Notes: a model not told the origin generated them from the sequence alone. A stretch of DNA of 60,755 nucleotides from a bacterium (GCA_024742755.1 JANSXW010000018.1:1-60755); one strand, 5' to 3'; positions 8,264 through 17,705 are shown, counted from the stretch's first letter. Numbers and translations are program-made.

Positions 8264-10393
8264 TTATTTGGCCACCACAAATGGTGCCACGTACTGCTGC
8301 CCTCCGTCCATGACGACCGCAAGGTACCAGCCTCCGGCAAGGGTACGGATGTCCGCCGCTACAATTGCCTCCCCAACCTCTAAGCCCACGGTCTTCAACA
8401 GCTTGCCAGACTGATCAAACAACCGCAACTGCGCGGACGGGCTGAGCGTAACGGGCGCTTCCAGCATCAACTGCCCATTGCTTACCGGGTTGCCGATGAC
8501 GCGAAGTGGCTGACGCGGCCTTACAAGTCCTGGTTCAACTGCGGTCAGGCTTTCCAGTTGCACGCGCTCGGCGATAGAGCGGTGGCCGTGGGACAGCCAG
8601 AGCACACCATTTGCGTCCAGTCCGGCTGCCGTAAGGCGAAGGTTGTCCATAGGGCTGTTCATCGCATCGTACAGTGCCCATTCGCCCTGCGTTTCCACAG
8701 CCACTTGTGCGTCATCCCAGATGACTTTTCGGCCACCCTGTATCAGCAGTTCCCGAAAAAATTGACCTTCTGAAGGCGCAAAAGGCAATTCATAAGCATG
8801 CCATACGCCATCCTCCAGATACTGAAGGCTGCTGTACCCCAGCGCCCAAAGCCGCCCGGTCGCTGCATCGTACTTCAGGTCACTGACCGGATGATCCTCA
8901 TACCCCTGATCCCCCTGTTCCAGCATGGTCAGTTCGGAGCCATCCCAAAAGGCAACATCAACTTCACCGCCGCCTATCAGAGTGGCCCATATCCCCCCAG
9001 GCACTACAGCAATATCACTAATGTAACGCTCATCGAAGGCCGGGTGGGCCTGTTGTTCCCACTCGCCCTCCGCAAAGCGGTACAAACCATCTTCGTAGGT
9101 TGTTATCCATACCTCCGGGCCTGATAAACCTGGGTACAATTCCCAGCCATAAACTTCAGGGAACGGGCTGTCGGCAGGGTCGTAGACGGTCACCTCCGCT
9201 CCGGACTGATGCATGACCGAAAGACCAGCAGTGCACCAAAACGATCCGTCAGCGGCAAAGGTGTACCGGCTGAAGGACAAGGGCTCCTCTTGCGCATCCC
9301 CAATGGTTAGCTCCGCACCTGTCTCCATATTTATGACGGAGGTGCTATGGGCTTTGCCCCAAAGCTCCCCATCCGGCTCATTCTTAAACTGAAAAAGTGG
9401 CCCGGCAAAAGGATAATACCCATAAGCAACCGAGGTGCTTCCTGCCCATTGCAACGCCTCCCTTGTGATGGTAAGCAGTGCCCCATCCGGCATGGAAAAC
9501 TGGCAAAGGACTCCTTCCCAGTCCGGGTAATCGCCTTGCTGCGACCAGGTCTCTCCATCCCACATAAACTGCGCCCGGTTGGGGGACAACACCTGCAATA
9601 CGCCAGGTTCAGGCTCCGTGATGGAAATGGAAGCCCCGAAAATACTGAGATGAGGGACATGGGTGACGTGGTTCCAGTTTTCACCATCATATGCACCAAT
9701 AACGCCCAGGTCCGTAAAAAACCAAAGCTGCCCGTCCTGCGCTTTGTAAATGGCGCTGCCGCCGTAGGCAAAGAAAGGCTCTTCTACTTCCTGCTCATCG
9801 GGGCTGAGCAGCACCAGCTCCTCCCCTTCTTTGCGGAATGCGCCATGACTGGCAATCAGCAAATGGCCATCTTGCGAAAAGTCGAGGCCCCAAACCGCTC
9901 CGTACAAAGGGCTGTCTGTGTTTTCCCACCGCGACCAGGTACCGTTGTTGTAGCTCAGCAAGCCAATATCGGTGCCCACCCATAACACGCCGGCTTCATC
10001 AAAAACCATGCAATACAAAAGCGGTGCTTCTCCCTGACCGGTATTGAAACTCTCAGGGTAAGGCAGGTGTGCCCAGGTGGTACTGCCCTGCGGACGGACC
10101 ATGAGTGCCAAATCGTAGGTGCCAATGTACAGGTCATTCGTCAGCGGATGCTGCGCTACGGCTTCTATGGTATTGGAAACCAGCCCGGCGGTAACTTTAT
10201 TATGAGTAGTGACAGCGGAAGTCAGCGGCTCATACTCCACCAGCCCCGCTGAGGTGGGAACCCAAACCCGTCCGTCGGTTGCCAGAGGTTGCCCCGCCCG
10301 TTCCGCCTGAAGGAAACTCTCCCATTGGACATCTTGCCCGGCAGCCGTGCAGGCCAGGACAAAAAGCATCAAAAAAGTCTTTAGATATCTCAT
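8264..10393 (-). CDS. Secreted beta-propeller protein with T9SS C-terminal sorting domain (paralog A)
   Basis: 709 aa. The start is placed at 10393, where a signal peptide begins (MRYLKTFLMLFVLACTAAGQ); 16 in-frame codons upstream lack signal character. The body consists of two-component-regulator-type propeller repeats (Reg_prop: LWVGTDIGLLSYNNGTW, LWFFTDLGVIGAYDGENW, GVLWLSHG), followed by a type A T9SS sorting domain from about residue 625 (VIGNPVSNGQLML, LRLFDQSGKLL, GGWYLAVV). By family it is exported through T9SS and attached to or released from the surface. No enzymatic motif is visible. It is clearly paralogous to the gene at 12187-14346. It is divergent from the helical protein gene at 10537, with palindromes between them. 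Confidence 0.88.
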   Translation of the reverse strand: MRYLKTFLMLFVLACTAAGQDVQWESFLQAERAGQPLATDGRVWVPTSAGLVEYEPLTSAVTTHNKVTAGLVSNTIEAVAQHPLTNDLYIGTYDLALMVRPQGSTTWAHLPYPESFNTGQGEAPLLYCMVFDEAGVLWVGTDIGLLSYNNGTWSRWENTDSPLYGAVWGLDFSQDGHLLIASHGAFRKEGEELVLLSPDEQEVEEPFFAYGGSAIYKAQDGQLWFFTDLGVIGAYDGENWNHVTHVPHLSIFGASISITEPEPGVLQVLSPNRAQFMWDGETWSQQGDYPDWEGVLCQFSMPDGALLTITREALQWAGSTSVAYGYYPFAGPLFQFKNEPDGELWGKAHSTSVINMETGAELTIGDAQEEPLSFSRYTFAADGSFWCTAGLSVMHQSGAEVTVYDPADSPFPEVYGWELYPGLSGPEVWITTYEDGLYRFAEGEWEQQAHPAFDERYISDIAVVPGGIWATLIGGGEVDVAFWDGSELTMLEQGDQGYEDHPVSDLKYDAATGRLWALGYSSLQYLEDGVWHAYELPFAPSEGQFFRELLIQGGRKVIWDDAQVAVETQGEWALYDAMNSPMDNLRLTAAGLDANGVLWLSHGHRSIAERVQLESLTAVEPGLVRPRQPLRVIGNPVSNGQLMLEAPVTLSPSAQLRLFDQSGKLLKTVGLEVGEAIVAADIRTLAGGWYLAVVMDGGQQYVAPFVVAK

Positions 10394-10455
10394 GTGTTTT
10401 TCTTTTGGTTCAAAAATGGCAGGATTTACCCGGGGCTGCAAACGGAAAGGGAACC

Positions 10456-10538
10456 TTAAATTAAAGCTTTAATTTTCATAAATTGAGCTAAAATCCATTT
10501 ATTCCTGACTTTATGAGTTTTTAAATTAAGACTTTAAT
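10456..10538. promoter_or_regulatory. Duplicated AT-rich palindrome in divergent promoter region
   Basis: A perfect 18-bp palindrome AAATTAAAGCTTTAATTT at 10458-10475 (with the preceding TT, copy 1 starts at 10456) is repeated imperfectly as TTAAATTAAGACTTTAAT at 10521-10538, 65 bp away. The second copy reaches into the ATG of the helical protein gene (10537). The arrangement looks like a two-site operator in the region shared by divergent genes, but no regulator is identified. Confidence 0.45.
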
Positions 10539-12027
10539 GAAATCCATCCAGCCTGATCTCTACCAATTAGTACACGCGCTGACACCGGCAGAGCAGCGCA
10601 CCTTCCATCATATCGCACTGCGGCATACCAGTCAGCGCCCTATGGGCTACTTTGAACTCTATGAAATACTGCGCAAGCAAGACCGGTTTGACGAAGCTGC
10701 CGCACGGGAGGCGACTGGCTTAAAAAAGCCTCATTTTGCGGTGATCAAGCGTCAGTTATACGAGCAGCTGATGCAGGCCCTTTCCTATCACCACCGGCAG
10801 GACCACGACCTGGAAAAGGGGCGCCGCCTGCTGCAGCAAACCCGCATTCTGCTGGAAAAGGACCTGGTGGGCCAAGCCGAAAAACGCCTGCGGAAAGCAC
10901 GGAAGCTGATTGAAGCGCATCAGTTGACCGCCTTACAAACCGAATGCCTGCTGCTGCGGAAAGCCATTCTGGAAAAGCGCCTCAACCAGCCTGCCGCACG
11001 CCAAACCCTCAATGCCCTCCAAAAGGACTGGAACAGCGCCGTGACAGCACTCAACCTGGCGGGAGAAGCAGCCATCGTCAGCCTTGAGGTGGCACTGCAG
11101 CATTTGCAAAAAATCCGTGCTCAGGGAAGTCAGGAAGGGCACAGCCCGATTGCGGCTATGGACAGGCCCGCTTTCCGGGAAGCACTTCAGGCTCCTCAGT
11201 GGACCACTCAGCTTGATGCCCGCCGGGCGCTTTCCACCTATCATTTCATGAATGCCGAGCCGGCCGCTGCTTTTGCTCAAAACGAGGCCCTGTTGCAGCT
11301 CTTCCGGGAAGCGCCCTTCCTGACCGAGCGCTATCCGGCCCGCTACCTGACCGTTTTCCAAAATTTGCTCATTGACCATTTTCAGCTTCAGAACTGGGCT
11401 GAGCTGGAGGAAGGCCTGCAGCAGCTTCGTCAACTGCCCCAACAGAAAGCCTTTAAGCGGCTGCAAGGCATCACGCCCCGCATTGAAGAGCGCAGCACTT
11501 TGCTCGAAGCGAATATGTTGGTTGCCCGCAAGGCTTACGCCCGGGGCCGTCAGTTAGCTGAAGATTTATTGCCCAGGCTTCAACGGCAGGCCCTGCGCCT
11601 CTCCTACCCCAATCAGCAATCCCTCCTTTACCTGCTTGCGCTCTGCCAATGGCTGGATGGAGCGGCAGATGCTGCCCAGTCTGCGATCAATCTGTTCCTG
11701 GACCGGTACCGCAAAAAGACCCTGGAAGAACTCTACCACTTTGCCCGCCTGTTGCAGTTGATGATCCACTTTGACCTGCAGCATTTTGAGCTCCTTCCTT
11801 ACCTTTTGCAATCTTTTCGAAGAAGCCATACCGGCTTTTACCCCGAAAGCACGGGGCTGTTCCTGCAGTATTTGCCGCAACTTTTGAATGCCGCCGGCCC
11901 ACGTGAGCGCCTGCAAACCCGGAATGAATGGCGATCGGCTATAGTACATGCGGGCCTTGAAGATCGGGAAAGCCGGTTTTATGAATACCTGGACCTTTTT
12001 TACTGGATGGATAATCCCGTACATTGA
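10537..12027 (+). CDS. Cytoplasmic alpha-helical repeat protein, unknown function
   Basis: 496 aa without a signal peptide or membrane segment. The sequence is almost entirely helical and rich in Leu, Gln, Arg and Ala, with repeated amphipathic patterns suggestive of a TPR-like or other alpha-solenoid fold (for example KRLRKARKLIEAHQLTALQ around 110-130). The first ~100 residues (LTPAEQRTFHHIA, KKPHFAVIKRQLYEQLMQAL) could be a small helical recognition domain. I do not recognise a named family. It sits between two paralogous T9SS propeller genes on the opposite strand, and its start codon overlaps a palindrome, so autoregulation or coregulation with the propeller gene is possible. No catalytic motif was seen. 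Confidence 0.8.
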   Translation: MKSIQPDLYQLVHALTPAEQRTFHHIALRHTSQRPMGYFELYEILRKQDRFDEAAAREATGLKKPHFAVIKRQLYEQLMQALSYHHRQDHDLEKGRRLLQQTRILLEKDLVGQAEKRLRKARKLIEAHQLTALQTECLLLRKAILEKRLNQPAARQTLNALQKDWNSAVTALNLAGEAAIVSLEVALQHLQKIRAQGSQEGHSPIAAMDRPAFREALQAPQWTTQLDARRALSTYHFMNAEPAAAFAQNEALLQLFREAPFLTERYPARYLTVFQNLLIDHFQLQNWAELEEGLQQLRQLPQQKAFKRLQGITPRIEERSTLLEANMLVARKAYARGRQLAEDLLPRLQRQALRLSYPNQQSLLYLLALCQWLDGAADAAQSAINLFLDRYRKKTLEELYHFARLLQLMIHFDLQHFELLPYLLQSFRRSHTGFYPESTGLFLQYLPQLLNAAGPRERLQTRNEWRSAIVHAGLEDRESRFYEYLDLFYWMDNPVH

Positions 12028-12186
12028 GGAGCTATATTCCACTAGAGTTTCTCCGCCACCTGGTCTTGCTTCGTGTGTTGCCGGTTATTGCCCAGGGCTT
12101 TCCTTACCTTCCGGTTACGTGGGTAGTCGTATTAGCCATTTGGTTTGCGCTTGTTTTAAAGAGGAGCCGAACACTGACGGCAGAAG

Positions 12187-14346
12187 TTACTGGCCCACCA
12201 CAAAAGGAGCGGTAAATCGCTGACCATTATCCTGCACCACCGCTACATACCACCCTGCAGCCAGCCCCTGAACCCGGGCGCGCAAAAATCCGCCCACTAT
12301 GCTGGCCGGCTGCACGGGTACCAAACGCCCCGTAGCGTCAAACACTTGCAAGGTCGCAGCAGAACTAAAAGAGTGTGGGCGATATAGCACAAGTTGACCA
12401 TTTTGAATAGGGTTACCTATGACAGTAAGTTGGTCCGGAATAGTCGCTTGCTCAATAACTTCCTGCGGATTAAACCGCTGAAAGCGATCAACTGCATTGA
12501 CTGGCAACATAGAAAAGTTGGTATGGGTAAGCCAAATCCCACCTTCCGGGTCTAGTCCGACCTTGTCAATGCCACCCTTGTACATGGGGCTGTTTTCAAA
12601 ATTATACACTTCCCATTCACCTTCATGTTCTATCCATAGATCCAAAAACTCAGCAATAATTAGAAAATCCGGACCGGGAATGAAATCTCGGATACCAGAT
12701 ATGCGAAAACCCTCTTCATCAGGTAAATCGTAAGTGTGCCATGAATCACCATCAAAGTATAGCAGGGACCTGTTTCCTGCTGCCCAAAGCCAACCTCTGT
12801 AGGGGTCATAATGCAACCGGAATGTAGACTGTGCATCATCAGGATCAAAATTCGAACCGTATTTTAAATCTTTACCATCCCACAAGGCAGGTATAAGTGT
12901 TCCATTAGACCCGAATTCAGCCAAAACCCATAAACCTTGCGGTGTACGCTCGTGACTCCAGTATTCCAAAGGAGGTAAAACCGATTCCGGAGAATGGTGC
13001 CAATCCAAACCATCAAAATGGTAAGCTCCTCTATCTCCGGCCGAAAAAGAGACCCTTCCGGATGGGCTAATCTCTAAAAGGTGCCAGTAATCGCCTTCGC
13101 CCGGCAGGATGCTATTGGTAGAATCATAAACCGTCCAGCCTTGCTGCTCATACCGATAGACTCTATGGTCATTCACACTCCAAAGGCTTCCGTCCGGAGC
13201 GAACTGGGCGTTTTTCCAATACAGCTGAGCGCCCAGCCTTGCCCCGGTTGGATAAGAAATAGTATTGCCTGTCAGCATATTATACAATTTCTTTTCATCA
13301 AAGCCCCACAGTGCTCCATCGGAACTGGTGACAAAACCTCCGGCCTGGCCCTCAAACATATATTCGTTATAGACAATAGAATCCCCTTGCTCAAAAACCA
13401 AGTGGTCTTCCATTACAGCTACCCGTTCACCTGAGTTAAGTACACAACCTGACTTTGGCCTTAAGCTTAATACACCATCTTTGGGTTGCCATGCTTCATC
13501 CTTCCAGTGATACCATGAGTTTCTATGAAGTAAAATCTCCGGCCGCTCGCTTCCAGCGACTTCCAGTAAGGTGACCCGCCTGCCAAAACTACTGCCCGTA
13601 AAACCAGCAAACTCCTCCACCATCTCCCAGTCATTATCATAGTAATACCCTATAACTCCACCGCCTGTCGCGTACCAAAGACCACCCGCTTCATCTATAT
13701 GAAGACTTGTCCTGCTAAAATCGGAAAGAGGGTCACCTGATTCGTCCAGGGGGCCAAGATTACGCCATTTCCCGTTCTCCAACCGAAAGGCGCCTCTGCT
13801 GGCGGCATAAACGTCACCGGTCTCCGTAACTTTTATATCATACACATCATCAAAATAGGTAGCAAGACCGTAAGTCTTATTATACTTTTCCCAGCTTGTC
13901 CCGTTGTAATAGTGAGCCCCTCTGTAAGACCCTATCCATAATCCTCCTGCCGCATCAAAAGTCATGCAGATTACTCCGTATTCTGTATTCGTTCCGTTGA
14001 TCGCGGCATCGGGCATCGGCAGCAAACTCCATTCATCCTCTCCTGACCGGCGTACGGCAATACCTTTATCGAAGGTTCCGACATACAAATCACCGCTCAG
14101 AGGATGAAAAGCAACTGCCATAACCCAGTTTGAAGGCAGCCCATTAACCTTGGACCAGCGTTCGAAAGCGCCTGTTTCCAAGTTGACCTCAATGAGCCCC
14201 GCACTCGTAGGCAAGAACAGGTAATTGTCCTGTTCCACGATTTCCCTTACCCGATCAGGATCAATAAAATTGGTCCAATACCCCTCCTGCGCTTTGAGCA
14301 GCCCGGTCAAGCTCAACAGCCCCAAAAACACGATACGCTTTTTCAT
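12187..14346 (-). CDS. Secreted beta-propeller protein with T9SS C-terminal sorting domain (paralog B)
   Basis: 719 aa from the ATG at 14346, where the signal peptide begins (MKKRIVFLGLLSLTGLLKAQ). Propeller blades of the Reg_prop type are visible (LFLPTSAGLIEVN, LYVGTFDKGIAVR, LWIGSYRGAHYYNGTSW, LWYATGGGVIGYY, GIWLTHTNFSM). The C-terminus is a type A T9SS sorting domain (VIGNPIQNGQLVLYRP, LQVFDATGRLVP, AAGWYVAVV, TAPFVVGQ). It matches paralog A at 8264-10393 in length, layout and terminal motif (APFVVAK versus APFVVGQ), so a local duplication followed by divergence is likely. Base composition is a little more AT-rich than that of paralog A. It is convergent with the helical protein gene 159 bp away. 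Confidence 0.88.
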   Translation of the reverse strand: MKKRIVFLGLLSLTGLLKAQEGYWTNFIDPDRVREIVEQDNYLFLPTSAGLIEVNLETGAFERWSKVNGLPSNWVMAVAFHPLSGDLYVGTFDKGIAVRRSGEDEWSLLPMPDAAINGTNTEYGVICMTFDAAGGLWIGSYRGAHYYNGTSWEKYNKTYGLATYFDDVYDIKVTETGDVYAASRGAFRLENGKWRNLGPLDESGDPLSDFSRTSLHIDEAGGLWYATGGGVIGYYYDNDWEMVEEFAGFTGSSFGRRVTLLEVAGSERPEILLHRNSWYHWKDEAWQPKDGVLSLRPKSGCVLNSGERVAVMEDHLVFEQGDSIVYNEYMFEGQAGGFVTSSDGALWGFDEKKLYNMLTGNTISYPTGARLGAQLYWKNAQFAPDGSLWSVNDHRVYRYEQQGWTVYDSTNSILPGEGDYWHLLEISPSGRVSFSAGDRGAYHFDGLDWHHSPESVLPPLEYWSHERTPQGLWVLAEFGSNGTLIPALWDGKDLKYGSNFDPDDAQSTFRLHYDPYRGWLWAAGNRSLLYFDGDSWHTYDLPDEEGFRISGIRDFIPGPDFLIIAEFLDLWIEHEGEWEVYNFENSPMYKGGIDKVGLDPEGGIWLTHTNFSMLPVNAVDRFQRFNPQEVIEQATIPDQLTVIGNPIQNGQLVLYRPHSFSSAATLQVFDATGRLVPVQPASIVGGFLRARVQGLAAGWYVAVVQDNGQRFTAPFVVGQ

Positions 14347-14911
14347 ATGCTGAACAGGTTCTTTTCTCAAGATAAATTTTCTGGAAAACTTAATTTTTAC
14401 CGCTTTCTAAAATTATAAAAAATGGAGGACACAGGCTTTTAGGATTTTTTAAACCCTCTTGCCGAATGTTTGAATGTGCCCTTTGAATAGCTGAAGCGCT
14501 GCGATAAGCCCGCCGAATTAAATATGCTCCATCATCCTCGAAGCTAAAAGTATTTGGATTTCCCAACTATATTGCAGAAGTAGCCCTGCGATTTCCTGCT
14601 CCAAACGGTCTAAATTCCGCACATTTGTTCTCATCTTTGCGTTTTTCAGATATACGCTTGACAAATTAGTCACCGACTATAAGTGTCGGGTCTCTAATCC
14701 AGACATTCATCGTCTGGGATCTATGATTTGCGACATCGCCCCTTGACAAAGCGTAGCTTGTCAGGACAAGGGCGGGCTATTTTCCAGCGTTTATGCCGAC
14801 ATAAAGTGGTTTGCCGATCCGATCCTTATTGGAGACCACTTTATCGTCGATATATGAAACGGCGTGACGGCGGGCATGGCTTGCCGTCTCAAAACCGAAT
14901 TGAAGACCACT
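14347..14911. other. 565-bp intergenic region, AT-rich then hairpin-rich
   Basis: No gene is supported here. The first ~300 bp are AT-rich and hold the presumed minus-strand promoter of propeller paralog B; no exact TAnnTTTG box was found. The remaining ~240 bp contain a series of hairpins (see 14673-14888) directly upstream of the DUF4230 gene. Confidence 0.6.
14673..14888. repeat. Cluster of five hairpins (REP/MITE-like)
   Basis: Five successive inverted repeats were read by eye. (1) CCGAC/GTCGG, 14673-14689. (2) CCAGAC-ATTCATC-GTCTGG, 14699-14717. (3) TGACAA/TTGTCA, 14744-14763. (4) CGACATAAAGTGGT paired with ACCACTTTAT-c-GTCG, 14797-14849, a 14-bp stem with one bulge. (5) GACGGC/GCCGTC, 14866-14888. 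Hairpin 2 shares its loop with a hairpin inside the mobile element at 29707. The fifth ends 23 bp before the next start codon, so it would lie in the leader RNA. Confidence 0.6.
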
Positions 14912-16126
14912 ATGGCCAGAAACAACGACTATCCTTCTTCCGGCAGTCAGCCACGCAATATGCTCCGTGCGCTGTTGGTGATTCTTATTGTGTGTATTGT
15001 TGGCGTACTGCTGTTCCGCAAATTTGTGGCACCGCCCGGCTACACGAGCGTGCCTAAAGAGTACCAGGTCAACTACGTGCCCTCTGATTTCCGAATGCCC
15101 ATTGATGAAGAGCGGGCCTTGTCTGTCCTTTCTGACCCCAACAACAACCGCCGGGGCTTCGATGAGCTCGTGTATGATGTCAACATGAGCATTCTGCAGC
15201 ACGTAGGCCGGCGCATGAACCTGAACGATGAGGACCTAAGCCGCCTGCAGGACGAATACGACAAACACCATCCTTACCTTAGAGAACTATACTTCAACGA
15301 TTTTGTCCAGCTCCGGGATACTACCAGCCAGCTGTACGAGACCTGGTATGAGAATGAGGGCGGCAGTGCCATTGAAGCGTTGCGGGAAGTGGCCGGGAAG
15401 TACACCTGCTTCCTCGTCACCCAGGTGATCACGACACTTGTACCAGTAAAAGGACAAAGCATCTATGCCAAAGGGCAGGAAGTCAACACCCCCTGTGGCG
15501 TAGCCATGCAGGAAGCCCTAAACCCTATGCTCAAACGGCTGGAGGAACGGGCTGCGGTACAGGACTTTAGCCGCTCCCGAGGGCTGTTGCAGGAAAAGGT
15601 GGAACGGGTGATCGCCGAACTGGCAACCATGGAAGTCCGCGATAAAAAAGGGCTCAACAAAAATCTGCAGACCCGTTTTCTGGGCTTCTCCGTCTCTTCC
15701 TCCGACATCGAGGTATCCGCTATCAGTATCTTAAAGGTCGGCTTCAGGCTTAATGAATATTTTGACATCGGGCTGAATGCCAAGCAGGGCATCGTCACCA
15801 TCACCCTGCCCGAGCCGGTCATCCTTTCCCACGAGGTTTTCCCTAAAATTGACAAGCTCGACATTGGGTGGATGCGGGAAGTGCAAAGCGTAGACCTCAA
15901 TAAAAATTTCGATGTGCTGCGCCGGGAATTCCGCCGGGAAGCACTCGAAAGCAACATCATGGACGATGCCAAATCACAGGCCATCGACCTTATGAATACG
16001 ATGTTTGACCCCGTCATCAAGGGCATCAACAGCCGGTACAACCTCCGTGTGCGCTTCAGGGAAGCAGAATCCGCCTACCCGGAACCGGAAACCGATTACG
16101 CCGCCGACAACCAATACCAGGACTGA
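14912..16126 (+). CDS. DUF4230 domain membrane-anchored protein
   Basis: 404 aa from the ATG at 14912 (MARNNDYPSS); 16 further in-frame codons upstream overlap the hairpin cluster and are not needed. A single membrane segment lies at ~18-36 (LRALLVILIVCIVGVLLF), followed by an extracytoplasmic region of mostly helical character. The C-terminal ~200 residues match DUF4230 (beta-rich FLGFSVSSSDIEVSAISILKV, then IVTITLPEPVILSHEV and a long helical end). The function of DUF4230 is not established. Its stop codon overlaps the next ATG by one base (TGATG), so it is translationally coupled to the methyltransferase gene. Confidence 0.8.
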   Translation: MARNNDYPSSGSQPRNMLRALLVILIVCIVGVLLFRKFVAPPGYTSVPKEYQVNYVPSDFRMPIDEERALSVLSDPNNNRRGFDELVYDVNMSILQHVGRRMNLNDEDLSRLQDEYDKHHPYLRELYFNDFVQLRDTTSQLYETWYENEGGSAIEALREVAGKYTCFLVTQVITTLVPVKGQSIYAKGQEVNTPCGVAMQEALNPMLKRLEERAAVQDFSRSRGLLQEKVERVIAELATMEVRDKKGLNKNLQTRFLGFSVSSSDIEVSAISILKVGFRLNEYFDIGLNAKQGIVTITLPEPVILSHEVFPKIDKLDIGWMREVQSVDLNKNFDVLRREFRREALESNIMDDAKSQAIDLMNTMFDPVIKGINSRYNLRVRFREAESAYPEPETDYAADNQYQD

Positions 16127-16713
16127 TGCCAACGCTTGACGCCGACTACTGGGAGCGCCGCTACCACGACCACAACACGCCCTGGGATATTGGCTACGCC
16201 TCTCCCCCGCTCGTCCGTTACCTTCAGCAGCATACCGAGCCTACAGACCGCATTTTGATTCCCGGTGCCGGCCATGCCTACGAAGCAGTATGGCTGCATC
16301 AGCAGGGGTATCCTAATGTGTTCGTATGCGACTGGGCGCCTTCTGCCTTTGAAATACTGGAAGCAAAAGCTCCTGACTTCCCCAAAGGGCAGTTGCTCGT
16401 TGAAGATTTCTTTGCGCTGGACCTTGAAGCAGACCTGATTCTCGAACAGACTTTCTTTTGTGCCATTGATCCGGGCAGGCGGGAGGACTACGCCCGGCAG
16501 TCCCACAAGCTGCTGAAGCCCGGCGGGAAGCTGGCCGGCCTCCTCTTTACCCACCCACTGGAACGGGGTGGTCCACCCTATGGTGGCCGGGAAGAAGACT
16601 ACCGCTCCTTATTTGCTAAGTATTTTGAAGTGCTGCAGCTGGCACCCGCCCCGGACAGCATCAAACCCAGAGCCGGGAATGAAGTCTTCCTGGAGGTGCA
16701 ACGCCGCAAATAA
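16126..16713 (+). CDS. TPMT-family SAM-dependent methyltransferase
   Basis: 195 aa, cytosolic. The N-terminus YWERRYHDHNTPWDIGYASPP is the conserved entry of thiopurine/thiol methyltransferase-family enzymes, followed by the SAM-binding glycine motif ILIPGAGHAYEAVWL (~42-57), an acidic strand end (VFVCDWA) and PGGKLAGLLF in the C-terminal half. By family it would transfer a methyl group from SAM to a thiol, halide or related small nucleophile; the substrate cannot be read from sequence. It overlaps the upstream DUF4230 gene by one base, so the two are cotranscribed. Confidence 0.88.
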   Translation: MPTLDADYWERRYHDHNTPWDIGYASPPLVRYLQQHTEPTDRILIPGAGHAYEAVWLHQQGYPNVFVCDWAPSAFEILEAKAPDFPKGQLLVEDFFALDLEADLILEQTFFCAIDPGRREDYARQSHKLLKPGGKLAGLLFTHPLERGGPPYGGREEDYRSLFAKYFEVLQLAPAPDSIKPRAGNEVFLEVQRRK

Positions 16714-16761
16714 GTGGGCTGGAAAACCTATTCTCAAACTCCTATCTGAACTAAGTCTAAA

Positions 16762-16769
16762 TAAATTTG
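16762..16769 (+). promoter_or_regulatory. TAnnTTTG (-7) promoter box
   Basis: TAAATTTG fits the Bacteroidota -7 consensus and lies 53 bp before the response regulator ATG at 16822. It separates this gene from the methyltransferase operon. No clear -33 TTG was found. Confidence 0.4.
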
Positions 16770-16821
16770 TTCTGTTCACGCTTACACCCTAATTTAGCGC
16801 AAAGACAGGACAAACAAGAGC

Positions 16822-17505
16822 ATGAACGCTATTTCCATTGTAATCGCTGACGCACAGCACCTTATCCGGGCAGGTCTCCGCCATCTTGTATCACAGGATG
16901 ACCGGTTTCAGGTTGTCGGGGAGGCAAGCAATGAGGAGGACCTGCGCCAAAAGCTCTCTGCACTTCAACCCGATGTGGTCATCCTTGACTACGATCAGGA
17001 TGGAGCTTTCTCCATCTCCACCATCAATCGCCTAAAGGAGCAGCACCCCAACGTGCGCATCATGGTCATGAGCGATGACGATGAAAAGGAGCGTATTTAC
17101 AAAGTGCTTCAGCTTGGCGTCAACGGCTTTCTGACCAAGGGCTGTGGCGAGGAGGAGGTCTTTGATGCCATAAAAGCCACCGCAAAAGGAGAAAAGCTAT
17201 TTTGTACCCGGGTGCTTGACTACCTTTTAGAAAAGAGCTTTCCGGATCAGCAGCAAAAGCCCGCTGAGCGCGAATCGGTCAGCTGTGGCCCCACCCCACT
17301 GAGCCCCCGTGAAATAGAAATCGTCCGGCATATCGCCCGGGGGCTGATTGCCAAGGAAATAGCGAGCGAGCTCAACCTGAGCACCCACACCATTTACACC
17401 CACCGCAAGAACATCATGAAGAAGCTTAACCTCAACAGTGCTTCAGAACTGATCCTCTATGCCGTAGATATCGGGATCGTGGACGGGCGGCAAATCCCTT
17501 CATAA
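16822..17505 (+). CDS. Orphan NarL/LuxR-type response regulator
   Basis: 227 aa. The receiver domain covers ~1-122, with the phospho-acceptor Asp at D56 (VVILDYDQDG), the acidic residue D10 (IVIADAQHL; the usual acidic pair is reduced to one), the conserved Ser in MVMSDDDE and the Lys in GFLTKGC. A LuxR-type HTH follows (~160-222: PLSPREIEIVRHIARGL, LSTHTIYTHRKNIMKKL). It is a cytosolic DNA-binding regulator driven by phosphorylation. No histidine kinase gene adjoins it, so its partner is encoded elsewhere. The preceding -7 box suggests its own transcript. Confidence 0.93.
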   Translation: MNAISIVIADAQHLIRAGLRHLVSQDDRFQVVGEASNEEDLRQKLSALQPDVVILDYDQDGAFSISTINRLKEQHPNVRIMVMSDDDEKERIYKVLQLGVNGFLTKGCGEEEVFDAIKATAKGEKLFCTRVLDYLLEKSFPDQQQKPAERESVSCGPTPLSPREIEIVRHIARGLIAKEIASELNLSTHTIYTHRKNIMKKLNLNSASELILYAVDIGIVDGRQIPS

Positions 17506-17705
17506 GCCCTCATCCTTTTCTTCTGCCGGAATTGCCACTACCTCATAATATTCCGGGGAAAAATACCGTTAAACCCTGGGAAACAAATTGGTACAAAAAC
17601 CGGAAACTTGCAATTGTTGCCGATTTCACTTACATTGAGTGCGTAAATTGACCGGTCTGCGGCCAAACAAAAAATTGGGCCGCGCGGTGAGCCAAATTCA
17701 ATCAT

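Noticed and set aside
12024..12215. 63-codon hydrophobic frame starting with TTG at the end of the helical protein gene
   Set aside because: It starts with TTG inside the preceding stop region, has no upstream signal and runs into the convergent gene; one hydrophobic stretch alone is not enough.
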